A stretch of DNA of 34,097 bases from JBJELF01 sp051879015. Lineage in GTDB: Bacteria > Bacillota > Clostridia > Lachnospirales > Lachnospiraceae. The stretch is taken from positions 1-34,097 of the forward strand of contig JBJELF010000004.1 of the NCBI GenBank assembly GCA_051879015.1, read 5' to 3'. Position numbers and translations under genes: made by a program. Shown in pieces: positions 14,502 to 23,017 of this stretch. Position 1 is the stretch's first letter, and the number at the start of each line of letters is the position of its first letter. The notes under the pieces were generated by a model, which made no database searches, had not been told where the DNA came from, and saw only the letters and a list, made by a program, of their open reading frames with translations.

Positions 14502-15767
14502 ATGTCACATTTTATTATAAATGGAGGCTGTCCGCTGACAGGCAGAGTTCATGTACAGGGTTCAAAAAATGCGGCTTTACCTTTGATGGCGGCGGCGGTT
14601 TTAAATAAAGGCATCACCGTACTTCATAATATTCCTCAAATTTTAGATGTTTATTATATGATGCAGATTTTGGAAGCGATTGGCTGTAAAATTATTTTTC
14701 GTACAGGCACTATGGAAATTGATGCCCGCTGGATTGACTGCGACAGTATTCCTGAAAAATGGACGGAAAAGATGCGCTCGGGTGTCATGCTGTTAAGTCC
14801 ACTGTTGGTGCGCTGCGGAAGTGTATCGATGGGACAGCCGGGGGGATGTTCCATTGGAAAAAGACCGGTGGATTTGCATTTGGCAGCTCTAAGACAGCTA
14901 GGAGCGGAAGTGGAGGAGCAAGAGTCGCTGCTAATTTTAAAGAGTAATGGATTAAGGGGATGTCGGATTCGTTTGCCCTATCCATCCGTGGGGGCAACCG
15001 AGAATATTTTAATGGCAGCCTGTGGAGCGGAGGGAGTAACGATTTTGGAAAATCCTGCCAGGGAACCAGAAATTTTTCAGCTGTGTAAAATGCTGAGAAA
15101 ATTAGGTAGCTGTATTGAAATGAATCGAGCCGGAAATTTTGTCATTTGGGGAGGATATCAACATCAGAATATTGTGCTGAAAAATTGTGGGGACCGCATT
15201 GTGGCAGCTACCTGGCTGTCAGCGGTGGCAGTGGCGGGTGGACAGATCGAGCTGACAGGAATTTCTCCAAGGCATATGGAAGAAGTTTTAAAGATATTTA
15301 AAAAAATGGGTTGCAATTTGTGGATAGATAATGGTAAAATGTGCGTTACTAGATTGAGTAGGCTGTATCCGTTAAAAGGAATAGAAACAGGACCTTATCC
15401 TGCTTTTCCTACAGATGTGCAATCTCTTATAATGGCTGTTATGGCGGGAGTGGACGGAATTTCCAGTATTCAGGAAAACGTATTTGAAGCCAGATTTCAG
15501 ACAGCAAATGAGTTAAGGAAAATGGGAGCGGACATTGAAATTGAGGGACGCAAGGCCCAAATTTTTGGAAAACAAAATTTACAGGCTGCTAGAATGCAGG
15601 CACCTGATTTGCGTGGCGGTGCTGCTTTAGTGGTGGCGAGCTTGGGAGTAAAGGGTTGTTCTATTGTGGAAAAGGCAGAACATGTTTTGCGTGGATATGA
15701 AAACTTTGCACAACAATTGTGTCAGCTGGGAGCAGATGTCAGTTTAGTAGAACATGATGTTCTGTAG
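14502..15767 (+). CDS. murA: UDP-GlcNAc 1-carboxyvinyltransferase MurA
   Basis: A 421-residue EPSP-synthase-fold enzyme that transfers enolpyruvate from PEP to UDP-GlcNAc, the first committed step of peptidoglycan synthesis. It has the N-terminal GSKNAALPLMAA, the active-site loop GQPGGCSIGKRPVDLH with catalytic Cys116 (the fosfomycin target position) and the C-terminal APDLRGGAALVVASL. The start is moved from 14484 to 14502 because AGGAGG at 14490-14495 lies directly before the second ATG. Having murA rather than murG and murB here differs from the Bacillus dcw order. Firmicutes often carry two MurA paralogues; which one this is cannot be told. Confidence 0.96.
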   Translation: MSHFIINGGCPLTGRVHVQGSKNAALPLMAAAVLNKGITVLHNIPQILDVYYMMQILEAIGCKIIFRTGTMEIDARWIDCDSIPEKWTEKMRSGVMLLSPLLVRCGSVSMGQPGGCSIGKRPVDLHLAALRQLGAEVEEQESLLILKSNGLRGCRIRLPYPSVGATENILMAACGAEGVTILENPAREPEIFQLCKMLRKLGSCIEMNRAGNFVIWGGYQHQNIVLKNCGDRIVAATWLSAVAVAGGQIELTGISPRHMEEVLKIFKKMGCNLWIDNGKMCVTRLSRLYPLKGIETGPYPAFPTDVQSLIMAVMAGVDGISSIQENVFEARFQTANELRKMGADIEIEGRKAQIFGKQNLQAARMQAPDLRGGAALVVASLGVKGCSIVEKAEHVLRGYENFAQQLCQLGADVSLVEHDVL

Positions 15768-15915
15768 TGGGAGTTTCTATATGCGCATGCCCATATAGGG
15801 AAAAATTTCATTGATGTGACATATGGGCAGCGCAGCACTCAATGATGAGGAATCATTCCTGTAAAATAGTTGCTGATGTATATATAGTTCTATGCTGGAT
15901 GAAAAGGAGGCTGTG
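15768..15915 (+). promoter_or_regulatory. Structured spacer between murA and divIB
   Basis: CTATATG (15777-15783) can pair with CATATAG (15792-15798), or 15783-15796 can pair with 15821-15833 (GCGC/GCGC and GCCCATAT/ATATGGGC with a small bulge); the two folds exclude each other. Further on lies the 13-bp palindrome AGGAATCATTCCT (15848-15860). No clear promoter boxes were found. A regulatory role is inference. Confidence 0.4.
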
Positions 15916-16692
15916 GTGAAGAAAAAAAGGACAATATGGCTAATGGGCAGTTTATTGTTATCTTGTCTGGGATTGATATGGGTTATCTGGAGTGTGCCGA
16001 TTGAGCATGTAACGATTACAGGAAATGTCTATCATAGTGATGAAGAAATTAATTCGATTTTATTTCCGGAAAACAGTGGAAGAAGCAGCATATATTACTT
16101 CTTAAAAGAACAAGTCAATAATAAGATGGAAAGTGTTTTTCTGGAAGATTACACTATGGTGTGGACAGACATTGATACGGTTGAGGTGACGGTTAAGGAA
16201 AAAAATTTTTTGGGATATGTCGAATATATGGGTTCCAATCTTTATTTTGATGAGGATGGCGTGGTGATTTATAGTTCTAATGAAATTATTGAAAGAGTTC
16301 CTCTGGTACAAGGTATTTCTTTTCAGCAGTTAATTATGTATCAAAAGCTGAATATCGTTGATGAAAATATTTTTTCTTCCTTGATAGAGTTGACTCGAAT
16401 GTTACATAAATATGAAATATATCCAGAAAAAATTCGTTTTTGTGTAAATAATGAAGTAAACTTATATATTGACAATATTACTGTACAATTGGGTCGCCCT
16501 TACTATTTAGAAGGAAAAGTGCAGGAACTTTCTGATATGCTGGATGCACTGATGAAACGATTAAACAATCGTGGAGGTGTCCTGCATTTAGAAAATTACA
16601 ATGGAGAGAATCCCCAAAAGACATATTATTTTTCTCTGGATACAGAAGAGGAAAGCAGCGAGGAAGCTTTGGACTATAATGAAAGTAATTAG
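15916..16692 (+). CDS. divIB: Cell division protein DivIB/FtsQ
   Basis: A 258-residue bitopic protein of the divisome: a short KKKR cytoplasmic tail, one transmembrane segment (about residues 6-26), then a POTRA-like domain beginning with EHVTITGNVYHSDEEI and a beta domain containing VEVTVKEKNFLGYVEY and LYFDEDGVVI. DivIB/FtsQ forms a complex with FtsL and DivIC that regulates septal synthesis. The GTG at 15916 is preferred because AAGGAGG (15904-15910) lies 5 nt upstream. ATG 15892 (266 residues) has no ribosome binding site, and GTG 15913 is almost equivalent. Its place between murA and ftsZ supports the call. ftsA is absent between it and ftsZ. Confidence 0.9.
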   Translation: MKKKRTIWLMGSLLLSCLGLIWVIWSVPIEHVTITGNVYHSDEEINSILFPENSGRSSIYYFLKEQVNNKMESVFLEDYTMVWTDIDTVEVTVKEKNFLGYVEYMGSNLYFDEDGVVIYSSNEIIERVPLVQGISFQQLIMYQKLNIVDENIFSSLIELTRMLHKYEIYPEKIRFCVNNEVNLYIDNITVQLGRPYYLEGKVQELSDMLDALMKRLNNRGGVLHLENYNGENPQKTYYFSLDTEEESSEEALDYNESN

Positions 16693-16760
16693 CGGGTGAA
16701 ATAGCTACGAATCAAGACAAAATTTGCGCAAAAAAAAAAAAGAAAAAATAATAAGAAGTA

Positions 16761-16789
16761 TTGACCAATTTAATGAAAAATTATATTAT
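16761..16789 (+). promoter_or_regulatory. Promoter for ftsZ with upstream A-tracts
   Basis: TTGACC at 16761-16766 and TATTAT at 16784-16789 are 17 nt apart, each one base from consensus. Runs of A (16730-16741 and 16743-16748) lie just upstream of the -35, where UP elements bind the RNA polymerase alpha subunit. ftsZ therefore probably has its own strong promoter. Confidence 0.72.
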
Positions 16790-16843
16790 ATGAATAGACT
16801 TGCTTTGGAAGTATTGTAGTTGTGTATATAAGGAGGAAAGACT

Positions 16844-18088
16844 TTGTACGAAATAAAGGTAAATGAATCAGAAAACTCTGCAAAAATTATGGTAATTGGT
16901 GTGGGCGGAGCTGGAAATAATGCGGTAAATCGCATGGTAGAAGAAGATATTGTAGGTGTTGAATTTATTGGAGTAAATACAGATAAGCAGGCACTTCGTT
17001 TTTGTAAAGCTCCGACTGCTATGCAGATTGGTGAAAAACTGACGAAGGGGCTTGGTGCAGGTGCTAAGCCTGAGATTGGAGAGAAGGCTGCTGAAGAGAG
17101 TGCCGAAGATTTAACTCAGGTGATTGAGGGCGCTGATATGGTATTTGTTACTTGTGGTATGGGAGGCGGTACTGGTACAGGCGCTGCGCCAGTTGTTGCC
17201 AAGATTGCCAAGGATATGGGTATTTTGACAGTTGGTGTAGTGACCAAGCCATTTATGTTTGAGGGCAAGGCTCGTGCCGTCAATGCTGCCAATGGTATTG
17301 CAAAATTAAAGGAATGTGTCGATACTTTAATTGTCATTCCAAATGACAGATTGTTGGAGTTGGTGGACAAGCGTACCAGTATGCCAGAGGCTTTGAAGAA
17401 GGCTGATGAGGTGTTGCAGCAGTCTGTTCAGGGTATCACTGACCTGATTAATATTACTGGTTTGATTAATCTTGACTTTGCAGATGTGCAGACTGTTATG
17501 AAGGACAAGGGTATTGCTCACATTGGTATCGGTACTGCAAAAGGCGATAATAAGGCAGTAGAAGCGATGCAGATTGCCATTTCTTCTCCGTTATTGGAAA
17601 CTACGATAGATGGTGCAACTCATGTGTTAATCAATGTGGCTGGAGATATCAGTCTGCCAGAGGTTAACGAAGCAGCAAGTTATGTTAGAGAGCTGGCAGG
17701 AGAGGATGCCAATATTATCTTTGGTGCTACATATGATGAGACAGAACAGGATACCTGTACGATTACCGTGATTGCAACAGGCGTAGCAGATGTAGAACCA
17801 AGTATTCCGAAGAAATCTAACTTCTCTAGAGCTTCTATAAAGTCAACTGCTCCAAAGAATCCAGCAAGAAATTCTGGGGTGAATTCAACCCTCAAAAGAC
17901 CGGTAGGACCAAGTACGGCTTCCAGAAGTGGAAGTACGCTGGATAGAGGTTATGGATATGATAGAAGTGCAGATAAAATAGATAAAAATCATGCTACTTC
18001 CAGAACATCTTCTAATGTAAGCGGAAATAATGCGAATAAGGGCAAAAGTATTCCACAGGTTCCAGATTTTATTAATAAAAATAGATAA
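16844..18088 (+). CDS. ftsZ: Cell division GTPase FtsZ
   Basis: A 414-residue tubulin homologue that polymerises into the Z ring at mid-cell. The GTP-binding domain has GVGGAGNNAVNRM (about residues 18-30) and the tubulin signature GGGTGTG (107-113). NLDFADV is the catalytic T7 loop. A low-complexity Ser/Asn/Arg-rich linker (about residues 320-400) leads to the conserved tail PQVPDFINKNR, which binds membrane anchors such as SepF or FtsA. The start is TTG at 16844: AGGAGG at 16831-16836 precedes it by 7 nt and the next in-frame ATG falls inside the conserved domain. It has its own promoter and is followed by a terminator at 18111. No ftsA is visible, so SepF encoded elsewhere may be the anchor (inference). 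Confidence 0.97.
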   Translation: MYEIKVNESENSAKIMVIGVGGAGNNAVNRMVEEDIVGVEFIGVNTDKQALRFCKAPTAMQIGEKLTKGLGAGAKPEIGEKAAEESAEDLTQVIEGADMVFVTCGMGGGTGTGAAPVVAKIAKDMGILTVGVVTKPFMFEGKARAVNAANGIAKLKECVDTLIVIPNDRLLELVDKRTSMPEALKKADEVLQQSVQGITDLINITGLINLDFADVQTVMKDKGIAHIGIGTAKGDNKAVEAMQIAISSPLLETTIDGATHVLINVAGDISLPEVNEAASYVRELAGEDANIIFGATYDETEQDTCTITVIATGVADVEPSIPKKSNFSRASIKSTAPKNPARNSGVNSTLKRPVGPSTASRSGSTLDRGYGYDRSADKIDKNHATSRTSSNVSGNNANKGKSIPQVPDFINKNR

Positions 18089-18110
18089 TTATCCTTTTGT
18101 AAAGAAATGG

Positions 18111-18140
18111 GCTGCTGCAGGTATGCGGCAGCTTATTTTT
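18111..18140 (+). terminator. Intrinsic terminator after ftsZ
   Basis: GCTGCTG (18111-18117) pairs with CGGCAGC (18126-18132) with one G-U and an 8-nt loop, followed by TTATTTTT at 18133-18140. An outer AAGAAATG/CATTTCTT pairing (18102-18109 with 18159-18166) is also possible. Confidence 0.68.
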
Positions 18141-18200
18141 GATAGAGATAAAAATTATCATTTCTTGGATTCCAGTACAAGAGATGGAATGGAGATTATT

Positions 18201-19976
18201 ATGAAAGAAAAATGGTTATTGACCAACAAGAAAGCGGACTATAATGCTGTGGCAGAAAAATATAAGATTAGCCCTATTGTGGCGAAATTGGTGCGCAATC
18301 GGGATATTGTGAAAGATGAAGAGTATAAAAAATACCTTAAAGGTACATTAGAGGATTTATATTCTCCATGGCTGTTAAAAGATATACCGTTGGCGTTGGA
18401 TTATCTGACTGCGGAAATTGAGCGAGGTGGAACCATTGCAATTGCCAGTGATTTTGATGATGATGGTATTTTTGCCAGCTTGATTTTGTGGACAGGTATT
18501 CGAAGAGTGGGAGGAGAGGCAGAAGTCTTCACGCCCGACCGAGTGATAGAAGGATATGGGTTGAATAAGCGCATTGTCAATGAAGCTCATGAGAAAGGAA
18601 TTACCTTCCTTTTGACCTGCGATAATGGCATTGCAGCTTTTGAGGCTATTTCCTATGCAAAAACTTTGGGGATGAAGGTGATTGTCACGGATCATCATGA
18701 GGTACCTTATGATGATACCGAGCAGGGAAGAATCTATCAGCTGCCTGAAGCAGATGCTATTGTCAATCCTAAGCAAATGGACTGTCCCTATCCTTTTAAA
18801 AAAATTTGTGGCGCTGTGGTAGCCTACAAATTGATTGAAGTATTATATGAATATTATAAAATAGAAAAAGAGGACTTGTATGAGCTGCTGCCCTATGCGG
18901 CCATCGCAACAGTGGCTGATGTGATGGACTTGCAGGATGAGAATCGCATTATAGTCAAGGAAGGATTGAAACGTCTGGCAGAGACTAAAAATGTGGGGTT
19001 GCAGGAACTCATTAAGGCATGCCAGCTTAATGAAAAAAAGATTTCCTCCTACCATATCGGCTTTGTCATTGGTCCCTGTTTTAATGCGGCGGGAAGATTG
19101 GAGACTGTAAAAATTGCTTTGGATTTACTGACTTGCAAAAATCGCAGTCGAGCGGCAGCCATTGCAATAGAATTAAAGGAATTAAATGAGAGTCGGAAAG
19201 AGATGACATTGGAAGGCACAGAAAAAGCCATTGAGCAGATTGAAAGAGAACAATTATATAAAAATCCCATCATTTGTGTGTACTTGAAGGGATGTCATGA
19301 AAGTCTGGTAGGAATTATTGCGGGGCGTATTCGAGAAAAATATAACCATCCAGTCTATGTATTCACTGATGCAGAAGGAGGGCGCAAGGCCTCTGGACGT
19401 TCCATTGAGAGTTACAATATGTATGCCGGACTGATTAAATGTAAGGATTTGCTAAGTCGTTTTGGAGGGCATCCTATGGCAGCAGGTTTGACGATTCCTG
19501 CAGAAAATTATGATACTTTTGTGACACGCATCAATCAAGATACCGGATTAACGAAGGATGATTTTGTTCCTGTTGTCAATATCGATGCAGCTATGCCGAT
19601 ACAGTATATTTCGGATTCTTTGATTCATGAGTTGGAACTTTTGGAACCGTTTGGAAAAGGAAATCCCAAGCCGTTATTTGCAGAGCAGCATTTTAAGATT
19701 CATAGAGCCTTTATTTTGGGCAAGAATAAAAATGTTCTGCGTATGCAGGTGGAGAATCGCAGCGGCTATGGGATAGAGGCAATCTATTTTGGAAATCTCG
19801 AGGAATTTTGGAATCTAGTTCAGGAAAATTTTGGCGTGCAGGCAAAAGAAGATTTGCTGAGGGGTAATCCCAATTCAGTAGACATGGCTTTTACCTATTA
19901 TCCGACCATCAATGAATTTCGAGGGAATTGCACTTTGCAGATTGTAGTACAGAATTACTGTGTGATTGTTGATTGA
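18201..19976 (+). CDS. recJ: Single-stranded-DNA exonuclease RecJ
   Basis: A 591-residue DHH-superfamily exonuclease that degrades single-stranded DNA 5' to 3' in recombination and repair. DFDDDG (residues 84-89) corresponds to the metal-binding DYDVDG motif; CDNGI, VTDHHE (the DHH motif) and KKICGAVVAYK follow. The C-terminal DHHA1 domain shows GCHESLVGIIAGRI, KASGRSI and FGGHPMAAG, the usual RecJ substrate-binding motifs, then an OB-like end. The reading frame stays open back into ftsZ, but ATG 18201, with GGAG 8 nt upstream, gives the family length; ATG 18189 is an alternative. recJ-apt-rel is a common Clostridia gene order. secDF, often upstream of recJ in that order, is replaced here by ftsZ. 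Confidence 0.94.
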   Translation: MKEKWLLTNKKADYNAVAEKYKISPIVAKLVRNRDIVKDEEYKKYLKGTLEDLYSPWLLKDIPLALDYLTAEIERGGTIAIASDFDDDGIFASLILWTGIRRVGGEAEVFTPDRVIEGYGLNKRIVNEAHEKGITFLLTCDNGIAAFEAISYAKTLGMKVIVTDHHEVPYDDTEQGRIYQLPEADAIVNPKQMDCPYPFKKICGAVVAYKLIEVLYEYYKIEKEDLYELLPYAAIATVADVMDLQDENRIIVKEGLKRLAETKNVGLQELIKACQLNEKKISSYHIGFVIGPCFNAAGRLETVKIALDLLTCKNRSRAAAIAIELKELNESRKEMTLEGTEKAIEQIEREQLYKNPIICVYLKGCHESLVGIIAGRIREKYNHPVYVFTDAEGGRKASGRSIESYNMYAGLIKCKDLLSRFGGHPMAAGLTIPAENYDTFVTRINQDTGLTKDDFVPVVNIDAAMPIQYISDSLIHELELLEPFGKGNPKPLFAEQHFKIHRAFILGKNKNVLRMQVENRSGYGIEAIYFGNLEEFWNLVQENFGVQAKEDLLRGNPNSVDMAFTYYPTINEFRGNCTLQIVVQNYCVIVD

Positions 19977-20046
19977 GAGCAATTGTGCATGAATTAAAAT
20001 GCTTACAGGTAAGAATGAGATATTTTGAAAAGTGTGTGAGAAATAG

Positions 20047-20076
20047 TTGCAAGAAAATAGAAATTAGTGGTATACT
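20047..20076 (+). promoter_or_regulatory. Promoter for apt
   Basis: TTGCAA at 20047-20052 and TATACT at 20071-20076 have an 18-nt spacer, with an extended -10 (TGG before TATACT). The leader to the apt start holds a small hairpin, TCCTG (20091-20095) with CAGGA (20101-20105). Confidence 0.65.
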
Positions 20077-20134
20077 GTGTGAACAATCATTCCTGTTCGG
20101 CAGGACACATAGTTGATGAAAGGCGGAAAATACA

Positions 20135-20659
20135 ATGAAGAGAATAGAAGATTTTGTGACAACCATTCCAGATTTCCCAACAGAAGGTATTATGTTTCGT
20201 GATATTACTTCAGTGATTCAGGACCCAGAGGGATTGCAGCTAGCCATTGACGGTATTATCAAACAATTAGAAGGTGTAGATTTTGATGTAGTATTGGGAC
20301 CGGAGTCCAGAGGTTTTATTTTTGGTATGCCAGTGGCTTATACTTTGAAGAAGGGGTTTGTAATGGCGAGAAAGAGAGGCAAGCTTCCAAGAAAGACGAT
20401 TGAGTGTACTTATGATTTGGAATATGGTACTGCGACTGTTGAGATGCATGCAGATGCAATTGTACCAGGACAGAAGGTAGTGATTATCGATGATTTGATT
20501 GCGACAGGAGGTACCACGGCAGCTATCATTAAGATGGTAGAGCAGTTAGGCGGCGAGGTAGTTAAGGTTTGCTTTTTGATGGAACTGGCAGGTTTAAAAG
20601 GAAGAGAGAAATTGGCAGGTTATGATGTGGCATCTGTCATCTGTTATGAAGGCAAGTAG
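20135..20659 (+). CDS. apt: Adenine phosphoribosyltransferase
   Basis: A 174-residue cytoplasmic purine-salvage enzyme converting adenine and PRPP to AMP. Visible are the N-terminal IPDFPTEGIMFRDIT, the flexible-loop region ARKRGKLPRKTIE, and the PRPP-binding VVIIDDLIATGGTT (about residues 116-129), all typical of Apt. AAAGGCGG at 20119-20126 precedes the ATG. It lies between recJ and rel, a widespread arrangement linking purine salvage with (p)ppGpp metabolism by location; known work on Firmicutes shows (p)ppGpp can inhibit purine enzymes, but nothing in this sequence tests that for Apt. Confidence 0.97.
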   Translation: MKRIEDFVTTIPDFPTEGIMFRDITSVIQDPEGLQLAIDGIIKQLEGVDFDVVLGPESRGFIFGMPVAYTLKKGFVMARKRGKLPRKTIECTYDLEYGTATVEMHADAIVPGQKVVIIDDLIATGGTTAAIIKMVEQLGGEVVKVCFLMELAGLKGREKLAGYDVASVICYEGK

Positions 20660-20694
20660 TTGACAAATCAAAAAAGATAAAGAGGTGATAATAT

Positions 20695-23013
20695 ATGGAA
20701 ACAGACGCAGAGAAACAAATCAAGGAGGATAAAGTAGAAAATCCTGTGAATCGAATTCGCGCTCCAAAAGATTTTACAGAGCCCGATGTATTGTATCAAG
20801 AGTTGGAAGATGGTATCAAGACACGTTCGGATGCGGATTTGGAATTAATTCGAAAAGCGTATCACTTGGCAAATTCAAAACATAATGGTATTAAGAGAAA
20901 GTCAGGGGAGCCATATATTATTCATCCAATCTGTGTAGCTATTATATTAAATGAAATTCATATGGACATGGAGACAATTGCTTCCGGACTTTTGCATGAT
21001 GTGGTAGAGGACACGGATGTGACGTTGGAGGATTTGACCGAGGAGTTTGGTGAGACGATTGCAATGTTGGTGGATGGTGTCACAAAATTAACTCATATCA
21101 AGTGGAGCCTTGGGAACAATGGCAGTCGTGAGGCCATGGAAGCTGATAAACAGGCAGAAAATTTGCGAAAGTTATTTTTAGCAATGGCGAAAGATATTCG
21201 TGTGGTTATGATAAAACTGGCGGACCGTCTGCATAATATGAGAACTTTGCAGTATATGAAGCCGGAAAAGCAGATTCAGAAGGCGCAGGAGACGATGGAT
21301 ATTTTTGCACCTATTGCGGATCGTCTGGGCATTTCCAAAATTAAGATTGAGCTGGATGATTTAGCTTTGATGTATCTGAAACCAGATATTTATCAAGAAC
21401 TTTGTGAGAAATTGATTTTGACGCAAAGTAAGCGAGAGCAGTTAATCAGTCAAATTCAGGCGGATGTCAGCCAGTATATGGAAGAGGCAGGCATTCAATG
21501 CCAGATTTCAGGGCGTGTCAAACATTTATTTAGTATCTATAAAAAGATGGTGAAGCAAAATAAATCGCTGGAGCAGATTTATGATATTTTTGCAGTGCGT
21601 ATTATTGTGGATACTGTGAGAGACTGTTATGGTGCATTAGGTGTGGTTCATGAGAAATATAAGCCGATGGCGGGTCGTTTTAAAGACTACATTGCTACTC
21701 CAAAACCAAATGGATATCGTTCTCTTCACACTACATTGGTGGGAAATTATGGACAGATGTTTGAAATTCAGATTCGTACCAAAGAAATGCATGAGATTGC
21801 TGAGTATGGTATTGCGGCACATTGGAAATACAAGGAAAAAGGTTCTAATGAGACTTCTCTGAAAGCAGATGAGGAGAAATTTACATGGCTAAGCCATATG
21901 TTAGAGTACCAAAATGATGATAATCAGGAGTTTTTATCTTCTGTCAAAAATGAGTTTAATTTATTTTCTGACAATATCTATTGTTTTGCACCAGATGGTA
22001 AGGTAGTTGATTTGCCAAAAGGCTCTAATCCCATTGATTTTGCTTACAATATTCATTCAGAAGTGGGAAATAAGATGGTGGGAGCAAAGGCAAATGGAAA
22101 ATTAGTACCGATTGATTATGAGATTCAAAATGGCGATCGTATGCAGATTTTAACTTCTAAAACAGCGAAGGGACCCAGTAGAGATTGGCTGAAAATTGTA
22201 AAGAGTTCTCAGGCTCGTTCTAAGATTAACCAGTGGTTTAAGCATCAGCTGAAAGAAGAGAATATTATTCGAGGCAAGGAGCTAATCACAGATTATTGTA
22301 AGTCAAAATCGCTGGTGGTCAGTGATTTGCTCAAGCCCGAATTTCAGCAGGCTGTATTGGAGAAGTATGGTTTTCGTACATGGGATGCAGTCTTGGCAGC
22401 GATTGGTCACGGCGGTCTGAAAGAAGGTCAGATTGTTAATAAGCTCTTAGATGAATACAAAAAGAAGAAAAAGAGCGAGATGACAGACAGCGAGCTGATT
22501 GAAAGTGCAATTAATAAAAGTCTGGACAATGAGGGATTGTCCAAACATAATGGAGATATTATTGTGACAGGCTCAAGTGATTTTGCAAAGCATATGTCCC
22601 GATGTTGTTCGCCTCTGCCAGGAGATGACATTGTTGCTTACGTGACGCGAGGGCGTGGTATTTCAATCCATCGCATAGACTGCGGCAATATTCGTAATTT
22701 GTCTGAGGAGGAAAGAGTTCGTCTTCAGCCAGCTAAGTGGGATCTGGAGGGAGTTAAAAATAATCCCAATGGCTATACTATCAGTATCAGAATTTATGGC
22801 AAAGCTCATCCTACATTGGTGGCTGATGTAACGCGTCTGTTTGGAGAGCGAAAAATTAACATCACCGGTTTCAATTCTTCCCATGCTTTGGCAGGAGATC
22901 CCATTGTTATTGAGGTATCTTTTGTGGTAAAGGATATGGAAGAATATTGCAGCCTGCTTGCAAAATTAAAGACGTTGCCGAGAGTAGAAAATGTCAAGCG
23001 ATTAGGAGGATGA
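20695..23013 (+). CDS. rel: Bifunctional (p)ppGpp synthetase/hydrolase Rel
   Basis: A 772-residue long RSH protein that makes and degrades (p)ppGpp, the stringent-response alarmone. In order: an HD hydrolase domain with YIIHPICVA and LLHDVVEDTD (about residues 80-105); a synthetase domain with IYDIFAVRI, RFKD (residues 328-331) and PKPNGYRSLHTT; a TGS domain beginning near IYCFAPDGKVVDLPKG; a conserved-Cys region HMSRCCSPLPGD; and a C-terminal ACT domain (SIRIYGKAHPTLVADVTRLF). The RxKD signature and intact HD residues indicate a bifunctional Rel rather than a synthetase-only RelA. AGAGGTGAT precedes the ATG. The stop codon abuts the ribosome binding site of the next gene, so the two are probably translationally coupled. 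Confidence 0.97.
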   Translation: METDAEKQIKEDKVENPVNRIRAPKDFTEPDVLYQELEDGIKTRSDADLELIRKAYHLANSKHNGIKRKSGEPYIIHPICVAIILNEIHMDMETIASGLLHDVVEDTDVTLEDLTEEFGETIAMLVDGVTKLTHIKWSLGNNGSREAMEADKQAENLRKLFLAMAKDIRVVMIKLADRLHNMRTLQYMKPEKQIQKAQETMDIFAPIADRLGISKIKIELDDLALMYLKPDIYQELCEKLILTQSKREQLISQIQADVSQYMEEAGIQCQISGRVKHLFSIYKKMVKQNKSLEQIYDIFAVRIIVDTVRDCYGALGVVHEKYKPMAGRFKDYIATPKPNGYRSLHTTLVGNYGQMFEIQIRTKEMHEIAEYGIAAHWKYKEKGSNETSLKADEEKFTWLSHMLEYQNDDNQEFLSSVKNEFNLFSDNIYCFAPDGKVVDLPKGSNPIDFAYNIHSEVGNKMVGAKANGKLVPIDYEIQNGDRMQILTSKTAKGPSRDWLKIVKSSQARSKINQWFKHQLKEENIIRGKELITDYCKSKSLVVSDLLKPEFQQAVLEKYGFRTWDAVLAAIGHGGLKEGQIVNKLLDEYKKKKKSEMTDSELIESAINKSLDNEGLSKHNGDIIVTGSSDFAKHMSRCCSPLPGDDIVAYVTRGRGISIHRIDCGNIRNLSEEERVRLQPAKWDLEGVKNNPNGYTISIRIYGKAHPTLVADVTRLFGERKINITGFNSSHALAGDPIVIEVSFVVKDMEEYCSLLAKLKTLPRVENVKRLGG

Positions 23014-23017
23014 GAGA

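Noticed and set aside
15851..15863. AATCATTCCTGT shared with the apt leader near 20085-20096
   Set aside because: A single 12-base match without extended similarity is expected by chance in a window of this size and base composition.
18030..18200. recJ frame extending back into ftsZ
   Set aside because: The stretch overlaps the ftsZ tail and a terminator and has no start signal; ATG 18201 gives the family length.
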